A DNA stretch of 64,000 bases, taken from NCBI GenBank assembly GCA_000469685.2, contig LS997564.1:11386091-11450090 (forward strand). The letters run 5' to 3'. A program made the translations under genes and the position numbers. Each line of letters starts with the position of its first letter. Position 1 is the first letter of the stretch. The notes below the pieces were generated by a model, which made no database searches, had not been told where the DNA came from, and saw only the letters and a program-made list of their open reading frames with translations. Of the stretch, positions 36,185 through 47,089 are shown in pieces. Source of the DNA: Haemonchus contortus. Taxonomy: Eukaryota > Nematoda > Chromadorea > Rhabditida > Trichostrongylidae.

Positions 36185-36192
36185 CGTGTCGT
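36185..36192 (-). promoter_or_regulatory. PSE-like element of the U1 gene at 35991-36150
   Basis: ACGACACG on the minus strand at -42 to -35, preceded by class A sequence (CCCGTAAAAGAT). Confidence 0.68.
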
Positions 36193-36269
36193 ATCTTTTA
36201 CGGGTTCATTGGCGAAACGATCAAAGTGATGCAGAGGCAACAGGAGGCCAGACAGATAGAGATAGGCGT

Positions 36270-39200
36270 TGCAGCTGCTCTCTGCACTTGGATCGGCCCC
36301 AAATGAGTTAGCCAGAGGATGTTGAACTTTGGGCGCCATATGTTGGTATTGATCTTACTGCAGTATTACACATCTCTGATGTTCGTCATGTTCATTGCTG
36401 GACAGCAAGCGGTTAAGGATTTCACGACCCAGAAAGACTTTGGAGGGGAAAATTCGCTCTATAGTCTTATATAATTGTGTGGGGCTATCCCTTCCAAGGG
36501 AGGGATGAGAGTAGGAGCGTGGAGGATGGTTGGTGGGAAGTGTGAGGGCGAGAGAAGAGGGGAAGTGGTAGTAGAGAAAGTGCATCGCATTGATTGTGGA
36601 TTTACAGTGACACTTCCGCTCCCTTTCCGCCCTATTGAAATGTAAAGCAAATGGAGGAGGGACTGCATCCAAACTAGTTCTCCACGGACTCTTTTTCCAT
36701 TCATGCTATAGGGAAATGACCAGTCAATGAAAACTCAGAAAACCGAAACACCGCTTTACTCCTAGGACGATGAGATGATGCCATGCGGTCAGTTTTACAA
36801 GGTCTCCCAGGTTCACTTTTGAGTGGACTTCTGTTTGAGAGCCATACATCTCCATCTTCTTCACGATTTCCCTTTCCAAAGTCTGTATCAGATACCTATG
36901 CAGACTCTCACATCGAAAGACCTTGCTTCCCGTGCTTGGCTGTACGATGCCTAGAAAAACGGCTGTGTGGGTGTACATCGGAACTCTGAGCTTTCTTGTG
37001 TTCCGCGAATCTTTAGGGGTATTGCGGGTTTTACCCACGTACTTTTCTCTGCTTAGGCCTCTGCAATGAATCAAACAGTTAATGCCTAGAGGCCCGCAGA
37101 CTTATCATGGGTACAGAACTGACGAGAAGGCTCGCGGACATGCTTTCGTGGTAATTCAGGGCGAGGTTATTTCAGAAGAAAGACATGGCATGCAAGTAAA
37201 AAAAAACATGGAGAAGCAAATACGCTTCGAAACATCGCCAGAGCATCTTTCGATATCCACAAGAACACTCCCCCGCAATGTTCTAATGAGGAGAATTTAG
37301 GAGGGAACCTCCTTTGATTGCCGTTTTGCTGAACGGCCAGCAGACGCTCGAAGTAGTGAAACACGCCAAGTTTCTAACCGTCTGGTGGGTGTTTCACCAC
37401 TGTGAAGAATCCAAATCCTTCCCGTATTCTTGTACCCTTAAGGGGAGCATATTGGAAATGGGATCTTTAATGGATGAAAGCTGCTTGATGATACATGCAA
37501 GCCATGAACTTTTTGTTTGTTGGGATCAAAAACTTGAAACTGTGGGAAAAATGCAAGGTAGTCCAGGGAGCTAGAAAATCAAGGTGTTTTTATCATTACA
37601 ATAGCTGAATTCATCCAAAAACGACCAAATCTTTGTCTCTCCCTTATGGATTGCCGAGATTCCTTAGAATCACAATAACTCCAGCTTCATATGTACATAC
37701 CAAAAGAGAACTGCGCAGCCTGTCTTCCACAGTTTTCTATGGAGATAAGCAGTTGATTGATTAATCTAGGTCTAATCTCCGTTCCTAACAGTTTTCGCCA
37801 GTCTGGTTGTCTTTTCTTATGAGTCAGATCCTACATGATCCCGTACAGGCACGTCGGGTAAGAGTTGAGCCTATTGTAATGCTAGAATGGCTATATCACG
37901 CGCAACGGTGTAAAACATGTAAACAGGAAGGCTAACAGCTATTAGGCCAAGGAGATCATCTTGAAGGTTTTGATGAATTCTGCTTGTTGATTCACGGTGT
38001 TTTCGCGCAGACCCACATAGTGAACCTACGTAGTGACCGCCACAGTTCACTGACCCAGTTCAAGCGAAGCCCATTTGCCTATGTGCTAGTTTTTAATACC
38101 GATTTATGATATCATCTAACGCCGATGTAAACGCCCAAGCATCTTCCCTTGTCTCATCCCAGCACAGGTATTCTGTCTTGTCTCCCTACCTCAGCTGGAT
38201 ACGTCACCAGTCGATACAATTAGGTTTTCACTGTTCTCCGCTAGGGTCTTCCATGTGTATTTGATGAATTACAATAACTAAACTTAACAGAGAGATATTC
38301 AACTTTTTCCTGACGAGAGTCTCGTAGTCAAAGGGAATGTCTTGTCGGGTACCATTTGAGCAGGAATATTCAATCTCATGCCTGCCATAATAAGTAACAC
38401 TTTATATCTATGTTGTATGTGTATTCTACTCGAGTAACTTCCATGACCTTGAATCTATTTTCCGTATTCTGCCTTCTTTATGCATTTTCTTGATATTAAA
38501 TATAGCAATTTCACCCAAGGCCGTTTAACGGTCCAGGCCGAATGCATAAGGGTGTTTTGCCGTGGGTATCTCAACAAGGCATTAGTTCGGAGATTAAGCA
38601 CGAAATGGTGTTAGGAAGATCAAACAATTATACACTCCAGTAATCAAAACTTCACTTTTTACTCGCTTTTTAACTGCAAGAAAGCGCTACAGCATTGTCT
38701 TCGAATCCTGTTCTCCTTGAAAGGCCTATCCTCATCTGGAGAGCACCATTAGCGATCTAGTAGATCCACTAATTTTCCAGCGTGCTCATTGCCGTTCCCC
38801 GTTGTGCTACTGCCGAGGTGCATGTCGACTTCAAAGCAGATTTTGCTTTTCCAAATATTTCGGCCTTTATAGTTTTCCTACCTCAAAAAGTCCTAGTGTA
38901 TCTTATAGAAGCAGCCCACTCAGTATTCCCAATGAAAAATTTATTTGCATAGGTTTTTCCATAAAAGGCGTCTTGATCCTTCACGGATCCAGGGATCAAC
39001 AGATGTGGTCCTTCTGCCATGCGAAGTTCTTCGTGTTTTCTGATTGAGAGACAAGTAGTAGTAAATCGACATCCCACGTACCCCGAAGTTCTGGAATGGA
39101 ATTGGAAGCATCCATAAGGACGCGAGCAGCTCCCATCGCGACAGAGAGCTCCACCGGAATTTGAGGAACTTAGGTTTCTATTATTAGGATTGAGTTAAAT

Positions 39201-39340
39201 CGAACATAGAAAATAGTACTTATGAGTGCATAAAAATCAAGCCAGGAATGCCAGTTATTGATGTTATCGCTACTCAGAAGCTGAATCGACGAGCGAAACC
39301 CAACTAATGAGCGCTGAAATTTTTTTCCTTTTTACCCGTA
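36270..39340. other. Intergenic
   Basis: Open frames of 60-116 codons occur on both strands but none shows splice signals or a recognisable motif. Confidence 0.4.
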
Positions 39341-39344
39341 GGTA

Positions 39345-39791
39345 CAGTAGCGCTCGAAAGAATTATAACTTTCAGTCATAACTCCCTTCCTACTGGATCT
39401 AGCCAAGCGAAATTTCAATATGTGTAGCATTGGGGTAGTGTGAGCAAAGAACTTCAAAACCAAAATCAACTGAAAATAGGGACATTGGTGCTCTTAGGAC
39501 TTCTTTCCTTTTTGCCATGTCTAAAGTGTACGAGCGCTAATGCCAAACACAGAAGAGAAAAAAAAAAACGCTCATAAGGAGCGAATAACAGCAGACGTCA
39601 CAAGCTTGCTTTCAGCATGGTCTACAAACGCCTTCCCCTTAGTCATCTGGACATGGTTGCTTTGCAGTCAAATAGTGTTGGATAGTGTAAAATATGCTTC
39701 AGTTAAACATATCAAAATTTCATGTGATTTGTTCCACTGGGAAAAAAGTTACGTCGAGTTGAAGTTGGCCGACTACTTTTGAGCGCTACTG
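39345..39791. mobile_element. TA-flanked MITE, Tc1-like ends (copy 1)
   Basis: A 447-bp element with terminal inverted repeats CAGTAGCGCTCGAAAG...CTTTTGAGCGCTACTG, flanked by TA on both sides (39343-39344, 39792-39793). CAGT ends and TA duplication are typical of Tc1-type elements. It has no transposase. The interior matches the copy at 61586, for example TTTCCTACTGGATCTA versus TTCCTACTGGATCTAG and a shared CATATCAAAATTTCATG, but lacks about 60 bp. Confidence 0.85.
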
Positions 39792-40639
39792 TACGTGCAC
39801 GAGTTCACATAATGGCAGATCGTGGGAAGAAGTTTTTGTCTCTAAGTTCACAATTAATAAGTTAAAAAGTTTAATGTAGTTCAGATGAGAAAGGCCATCC
39901 TGTGCTATGTCCAGTGGCAAATGGTTTCCTATCTATCGTTTACCTCCATGTGGATATCTGTCCAAGTTCTTTTTTCTCGCTTTAAGCTAGCTCAGCTAAT
40001 TGCTTGGTTGGACAGTATCTTCTCGCTTGACTGGCGATTTGTACTTCGGCTTTGTTCTTCGGGACCCACAACTGCAATTGAGTTCACATTTAGATGATCA
40101 GAGTAATATTAGACGAGGCATAACATAGCTAGTAAAGAACTGTGGCACAGTACACTTAAAAATTTTATTTAATTGATCAGCTCACCGAGAAGAGATTTAA
40201 AGAATACGGTGCTTGGGAAACTTTCTGTATCGTGCAATAAGTGATCGCACTTTCAGAAGCTCCATGATATATAAGGTGCAACTTATGAACACGACTTTTA
40301 CTTTCGTTGGATATCTCTAATCTAAGAGAATATACAGAAGTCTGAGATTCAAGTACGGTAATGGGTGACCTATGCGGCATTGCTATGTAGAGTATTTTGT
40401 AATGTCAGTCATGACTATGTGCAACATTTCATGACATCCTAGAAAATCGGCTTTTATGGTTTGTCTAGCAGTACGGTTTCTTCTTTGCAGTCAACCTTCG
40501 TTTAGAAAGGAAATCAGTACTTAGATTCATGCCCACAAATGACCTGCTTATAGCTTTCTCTTTTCTCGTCCTTGATGGTTTACAAAGGACGAAGGAAAGG
40601 AGATTTTTGCATGGATCACTTTCGTTATGGAATGCGCCC

Positions 40640-40850
40640 TGCACCTCACTTCCATTCAGAATCCTAGTGGCGTTTAGCACGGCACCAGTCCTTCTCAAAG
40701 TGAGAGCTTTCGTGATCGCACACGAGTTTGGTGCTTAATAAGTGGCCCAGAATGGATTGAAAGTTTGGCTAGTCTAAGGTTTCGATCTAGGATTCAATCC
40801 CCGAGCCATGCAGGTGTATAATGCGCCGCATGACCCTTCCACCATCTCAT
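40640..40850 (-). repeat. Diverged tRNA-derived SINE copy
   Basis: On the plus strand, CTTCCATTCAGAATCCTAGTGGCG matches the block CTTCCATTCGGAATCGCAGTGGCG at 55.0 kb, followed by a decayed B box GGATTCAATCCC and a CCACCATCTC head remnant. Confidence 0.6.
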
Positions 40851-41029
40851 TTTAACGTGGAGTATTTGGAGGATAGAATAATAATGTGTTAGGATTATGT
40901 TTTTTTTTTCTTGAGAAAATTCATAGGTTGTCTGCAACGAAAAAAGTGAAAGGTTGATTTTTACGTTCTACGTATGTTCACGAAGGAAACTCTCTGTTTA
41001 CGGTGCACCTAACCTAAGGGTCATTTGTA

Positions 41030-42187
41030 CAGGGTGTCCCAAAATAATTTGCGCCGATTTATAGCAATATATTTGAAACTACCCAACTGCGAGAGGCGAT
41101 GGAATTTCTATGCACGCTAGCTAACACTATGTGCTACAACATGCCAAAGTCGCATTCCAAAATATTCCCCGTGAGCGCGAATAGAAGTCAAAGTTTGCTT
41201 TCGACTTGATCGCATGTGGCACGCAGGTATCCTTCTCCATTTCTTTCCAGCCGTCCTCCAGCTTTTGCATTCTAGGACTCCAAACTGGGACTGCAAACTC
41301 GACAGGTCCTCTTCTAATCAGGGACCAGTCGTGGGATTTAAGTGAGTCAAGATCTCGAAAATAGGATGACCATTCCTCTTCACCAATGAAGTCGGGCAGC
41401 TGTCGTCGGCACCAATCGCGGGCAAGCTTGGCTCGGTGGGCTGGAGTAGCGTCCTGCTGGAAGGACTACGAAATGTTTCAGAAAACGTAGCCTGATCAGT
41501 GCTTTAGTACTTCCATCAGTACGCTGTTCGAGTACTGGTCTTGGTCAATTTTCACGCCTGCACCGAAGAAACCACGAGCGGCTTACATAGAAACCTTTTT
41601 GTGAGATATTACACGCTGGATGTTTCTTTCCGGAACGCGAACGTTTTGGTTGTTGAGGGATGGTCTTATCGTAAAGAACTTTTTGATCAGAGAAAACGAC
41701 GAAGGGTTGCGTGTCATCACTCAAGTGGGACTGCGACTTTCTGCTTTTTTTGGCCCTGCAGAGTCTGTTGAGATCGGAATTGGAGCATACGATAGGAGTG
41801 GTAGTGAGGCTTCTGTATGACATTCTTCCATCGCGATAACTCCTGTAAGCCGTGCCCGTTGACTTCCTTTCGATGGGACACTCAGGATCCCGACCGATTG
41901 GCATACGGACCATTTTAATAGTCCTATCTTCAGAAACATTATACCTTTCTATCTTTCCTGGTTTGTCTCTGATTCAATCTTTTTTCTATATCGTTTGATA
42001 GCCTCCTATACGGTTATTAGAAAAATCCCAAAGAATTTCATAACGTCCTTCCACTTCTCGCGCGTCCATGATTGCCGTCCATTGAATGAGCCTCCTTCAT
42101 CTGAAAGATAAGATAATGTGAATTTGATAGAGTATTTCTACCTTAAAAATTACTGAACTTTGGCGCAAATAATTTTGGGACACCCTG
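41030..42187 (-). mobile_element. Tc1/mariner-type DNA transposon, inactive
   Basis: 1158 bp between TA dinucleotides (41028-41029, 42188-42189). The terminal inverted repeats are CAGGGTGTCCCAAAATAATT and its complement at the right end. The minus strand keeps transposase fragments: FSDQKV, like the FSDEK box around the second acidic residue, and downstream FQQDATPAHRAK, like QQDGAPAH, then WSSYFRDLDSLKSHDW in place of SPDLNPLDY. Stops separate these parts. It is a full-length but dead copy. Confidence 0.85.
41240..41913 (-). pseudogene. Broken mariner-family transposase
   Basis: Two readable minus-strand blocks. The first, 41545-41913 (122 codons), contains FVVFSDQKVLYDKT, the DDE-superfamily segment before the second catalytic Asp, and ends in a stop. 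The second, about 41240-41470, contains FQQDATPAHRAK and WCRRQLPDFIGEEEWSS. The N-terminal DNA-binding part is not readable. Catalytic spacing is lost. Confidence 0.7.
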
Positions 42188-42194
42188 TATGATG

Positions 42195-42880
42195 CATCCA
42201 GAGAAAAACAACAAGTTGGTTTCTCTTTCTCGGCTGCCTGCATATATCAGATCATTTTTCTCAGAAAGAAAAATTATAGACCACGTCCTTTGTTGTTGAT
42301 CACGTTTCTCTTGTAAAATCCCTGCATTTTTAATTGGAAAGATTTTTTCAAAGAATGTCGGGTAGGGTCGTATGTCGTGTAGGTGTTGAATGCCTCTTCC
42401 AAATGCTATCGCTAGTTTAGGCCATTTCATATTAACGCATTTGGAGCAAATTCTTTCCGAACCGTACTTTGCCTTGAAAATGGTCTAGCGAAAAGACTTT
42501 TGGAAAGACATCTATTCTGAACCTAAAGCCTAAGAGATCTGAGAGAGAACTAGTAACTAGTTTTACTTTGTATAATCAAGGTCACCCAAATGTTGATTAC
42601 GGAGCCATTATTAATCACCCAGATGTAGAAACTTGTCTTTTCAACTTACCCACAGTGCTGTGTAACGTACTTGTGGTCGTCGGCTAGTCGTTAGTTTCGG
42701 GTCTCGTTTCTCCGACGGCCTCCTTCCCATTTCAAGTTCCTTCTGCATTGTAAAGCTTCACAAAGACATTGTTCCTATGTTGCCATACCCTTTTTGTATG
42801 CTGTTGATCAGCTCGATCAGTTATTGATTTTTAAGGTGATTGATGATTTTATAGTTGCAGGTAAAATCCCAAAAGTGAAG
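42195..42880. other. Intergenic upstream of the EF-hand gene
   Basis: Nothing supportable beyond probable 5' flanking DNA. A TTGCAG|GTAAAA site at about 42860 precedes the start codon. Confidence 0.35.
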
Positions 42881-42887
42881 CTTCAGG

Positions 42888-44856
42888 ATGATCTCGCCTA
42901 TACTCGTCTCCTTGGTGGCGACAACTCTTGCCGTTCCTTTACAACGTAAGTACATTACTGCCATTACTAGCTCTGTTACTACATTACTTTCATCCGACTC
43001 AATAACTTAGTGCAATAAATGATAGTACAAAAGTCTACAATTTCGATTTTGTCTTTGCTAAAAAGGGATGTAAAAGGGGAAAAAGTGGGAAATTACTGCT
43101 TTTACCCGAGCAACTCCTGTTTATGTGCTACATGGGACATGGAGTATAGCTTAATAAATAAACAATTCAAAAGCTGGCGGTCACTAACTTATTTTCCTTA
43201 CAGATGCCGTTCAAGGGGACTTGTGGACGCAAGTATGCTGCGAGGTTAGTATAAAATTTCATTTTCTTTTTATCTGATTGGATTATATTCTATTGTAGGA
43301 TTCATTCGAATTTAGATCAACTGTTATAATTTGTTCGGTTCGATATGTAACAAGGATTTGTATATTTCTTTTCTTGCTAATTCGTCAGTTAGTAGCTACG
43401 CCTTTTTGATGACGGCGAGGATAGGGATAGGGATACAACGATGAGGTGACTGGGAAAGAAAACCAAACGGCGTTCCAGAGACTGGTCCTTAGGTGAGGGT
43501 AGGGCTCGTCCTCAAATCTGAACTAAGCTTTGTGCCAGATGGGGAGTTCACGGATTGGCGGATGTCGCTTCTCGTCACCTTTTTCGATTGATCAACTCAG
43601 TCTATGTATTTATTTCGTTATTTCTTTAGTTCGTTTCCCCACCCGCTTCCCCATAAGGTCCGTTGCTACATTGGCCGAGATATTTTTCTTAAGGTCCAGA
43701 GCAACGTAGTTAGAAATATACAAGACATACATTTTATTTTCTTCGGATTTCAAAGACATCAATTGTTCCTACTGTTACTACTAGTGTCATTATTATTATT
43801 TTTTGATTTTTATATTTTTTTGGTTTTTTGATTTCATTTGTCTTTTATTATTTTAGGAGAACGACCTGAACAAAAATGGTGGGATCTCCTTTCGGGAGTT
43901 CACTCCATTTGCGTTGAAGCTCATGAATCTTAACAGAGCAGGTGAACATTTTTATTTTACTTTATCTCAACATCATCTTTTTAATTTTTAATCGTCAGGA
44001 GAATCAATCGAAAATCGTAGAAAATCTAGCGCCAAGGTACGTGGTGGAACTAGGATACTTTACTTGTTGAACCTCTAGTAATCTAGCAAATAGCCGCCTT
44101 ATAAACGACGTGAGAGAGTTACTTTTATCCTACCTAACGTGGCTATTACCATCTGGCAGTGAGTGACACGAGAGGGATGGAATGTTTGGTTCCCAGAACT
44201 ACGATTGTTATGGTTCCTGCAACCGGACCCAGATTCATTTCGATGCCATGAATCATAAGCTGGAAGACCCCTGGCCACTGCTCAACTCCTCACTACTTTC
44301 CATAAAAGGATTCTGCGGAGTCTAAGAATTTGAGGATTGAATATCGCTGAACATGACCTCACACTTTTTGTAAAAATTCACTTCAGAGTTGGAGCGTCTA
44401 TTTCTGGAGGGTGACGTTGATCGTAACAGCGAATTGGACGGTGAAGAATGTATTCCAATGAGGAGCGTCCTGAAATCAACATTAAGAGAAAAGAGCGAGC
44501 TGTTCCTCAAAGTATGAAAACGTACCTACGGGGCAGATGCTCTCAGAATACTAATTCCAACCCACTTCAGAAGTACGACAGAAATGGCGATCAGAATCTC
44601 TCGCAAGAAGAAGCAAACTCTCTGGCCAAAAAGGAGTTCGGTGTCACTTTAGACGATCTTTTCGCTCTTTCTGATCAGGTTAGTCTTTCAACTTTTTTCC
44701 ATGCTCCCAACCGTGACTGCTTCATAGTGCTTCGTTGCCTTATTTTAGAACAGAGACCAGATGATCAGCGCTGGTAAGGAGATGACCGATCTAATGTTGA
44801 ACCTACGATCACGGGCTTTGAGCAACGGCCAAGCTACACTATCAGTGGGAAAATGA
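42888..44856 (+). CDS. Secreted four-EF-hand calcium-binding protein
   Basis: Exons 42888-42945, 43204-43244, 43857-43941, 44387-44511, 44571-44678, 44749-44856 give 174 residues with consistent phases. ATG follows a trans-splice-type acceptor (CTTCAG, one base before). Residues 1-16 (MISPILVSLVATTLAV) form a signal peptide. EF loops: DLNKNGGISFRE, DVDRNSELDGEE and DRNGDQNLSQEE are canonical (acidic residues at 1, 3 or 5 and Glu at 12). The fourth, DQNRDQMISAGK, ends in Lys and probably binds weakly. The signal peptide points to the secretory pathway or extracellular space, with a general calmodulin/calumenin-like fold and no specific ortholog recognised. AATAAA at 44914 follows the stop by about 58 bp. 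The first four exons may also serve the EF-hand exons starting at 47090. Confidence 0.88.
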
Positions 44857-44913
44857 AAATTTCACTTATTCAGCGGTTTTGGTGGTGTGTCTATGTAGTA
44901 GTAACACTTGTAC

Positions 44914-44919
44914 AATAAA
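44914..44919 (+). terminator. Poly(A) signal AATAAA
   Basis: AATAAA 58 bp after the TGA of the EF-hand gene, in TACAATAAAAG context. Confidence 0.6.
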
Positions 44920-44924
44920 AGAAA

Positions 44925-47085
44925 TCGTTACTAACAACTAATCTAACCACAAACAACTTCAATTACTAGTAGGGACTCTGTAAATAGCTTGAAATCCCTG
45001 AAAAAACAGACGTCAGCTTATTTCCCTTAACTCTGTCTACATATCCCTAGAATGAATGACCTAAGTTTATTCCATTAATGTCTGTTGCATGCTGACAGGG
45101 AGACCTATATTCTGCTTTAGCTATAGGTATCTATAGCTTGAGGTAGTATAGACTTTAGGTATATAGTCTGGGTTGTGAGCCTAAAGACTCGATTAGGCCC
45201 AGATTCTCTGATGTGTAACACATGTTCTTCCTTCCGAGCATCTACAAACCCTTTCTGGACGGTTTTGCCCAATTTAACAGTACTGATTTTTTCTCCAGTT
45301 CTGTTTCATCTTCTAGAATTAAATCCTCAGCTAGAAGGTTGATTACCCGTTTTTTAAACTTTTTGCGTTAGCCAGTAAGTAAATTTCTTATTAATGCTGA
45401 CATTATCTTCTTACGTACACTTCGGTTCTTCACGCTATGGAGGATTCCCAGAGATAATCAGCTGAAGTGGTCAGCTGATATGGGAAGTCATTAGAGCTGA
45501 AAACCTTGTGGGTGGTGCTGTTGGGACTTGTTCACTTCCCATCCGGCACTGCTTATCACGGGGAGTGATGGTTACCAACAGGACGAGCACCTTCGGAAAG
45601 AGTCACTTACATGCATATCTTGTTTAGTACCTCTGACTCAGTAGTACGGAATCTCGATGCATTTTCACAATATTCAGGAGCAATTTGGATCCGAGTGCAC
45701 CAGATAGTCTTTTTAATTGTTAAACAATGCAAAGGGATATGATGGCTGAATCCTTTTCACAGTTATAGATGTTTAGACAAATGAACAACGGTACCCTACT
45801 GGGTGCCTTCTGTACATGCTCTGTATAGGCATCAAAAATATGTAGCATATTTGTTTATAAAGTTGTAACCAAGACCACAATGCACGATTCAAAGAGGAAT
45901 CACTCGTGATGACGTGCAAACGAATACGAACCTGACCGAACACATGCATACCGACGTTGAAGGACAATCTCACTTTAATTACTTTACTGTACTTTACAGT
46001 ACGGAAAGCTGCTGTATGGTAATACCTTGGTTTTGTTCTTGGGGCGAATTCTGGTAAGGATATCCGGATCATACACAACTGCAACCGCAGTCTGTTGAAT
46101 TACGTCGACAAGTAATTCTTTACCAGAACTTGGTCAATTAACTGTTCTGAAGTAGATGGTAGTATCTGCCTTCATCGAATCACTAGAATCTGGAAGTTCA
46201 CTCTACTGCCTTCTCTTGCGCTTAAAAGAAGGAAGACGGATAACGAAAGTTGTTCTTCTGAATTCATCATGAGGTTTTCGTACAAACTTATTATGCTGAC
46301 CTTTCGGCGGAATCGGCTTGTCCTCTGCCTGAGGAGATCGTAACGATATGTGACAAACCGTTCAAAAGCCTCCCAGCCCACCGACGTTCGAAGCCCCCGA
46401 GGAACCGCTACAACCCTTTCAGACTGTGATGGTCCCAGCTCTGCCAAAATGCCAGCTTGATCAAAGTTATATAAAATTTTCCTAATGGATCTAAAGAAAA
46501 AACTTCCCAACAGGTTAGCGGAATCCATACGAAGCGATAGGTCCAGGAAGAGGAGTGTTCAGGAAGGAGGAAGATGATCTGGTGTACATGTGTGATATGA
46601 TACGCCCTCCTTCCCTCTATGACAGCTCTATGAAATTCTCCCATTCTTGGCTCAGAACAATTGTACCTTCAATTTTCGATGTACATTCACTCTAATGTAC
46701 TCTAATATCATGGGGTACTGTACAGCAGTTATATGGCCCCACTAATCATTTGAATAATTTTTGCTGATCACTACCTCTGCCTCACGTTTTATGACAGAAT
46801 GAAAGCAGTGACATTTCCGTCAGGTGGCCGCAACTTAAGCAACCACCTGAACTTTTGTCGGATGTCAAACGCAGTGCTTCCTTGGAATTGCTTCATCATA
46901 ATTCCTTCATCTTACTAAATTGGAGCCCCATTTGGGTCCCAATCTTATCTTTTAGGTCAAAAACGATGCAAGACGGAGAATATTCATTATATCAACACTT
47001 CTAGATTATTTGTGGTGTTACGGTGGTGGTCGTTCCTTGAAACGTTCTGCGTTTACTTTTCTGAGAGTCAAGCACCTTGTACTAT
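44925..47085. other. Stretch between the two EF-hand exon groups
   Basis: I searched here for a second signal-peptide exon or EF-hand exons preceding 47090 and found none. Minus-strand open frames of 78-118 codons (46172-46644) show no recognisable motif. Confidence 0.4.
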
Positions 47086-47089
47086 TTAG

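Noticed and set aside
3622..36275. The ten copies of the GGGCCGCGCGAACGCAGCCCC...CAGGTAAGTTTATG block as a SINE or MITE carrying a splice donor and a short repeated peptide frame
   Set aside because: Read on the other strand the block is U1 snRNA (AAACTTACCTGG...GCGCGGCCCTG). The donor-like CAGGTAAGT is simply the complement of the U1 5' end, and the repeated peptide is meaningless.
46172..46644. Minus-strand frames between the EF-hand exon groups
   Set aside because: No motif or splice signals; treated as intronic background.
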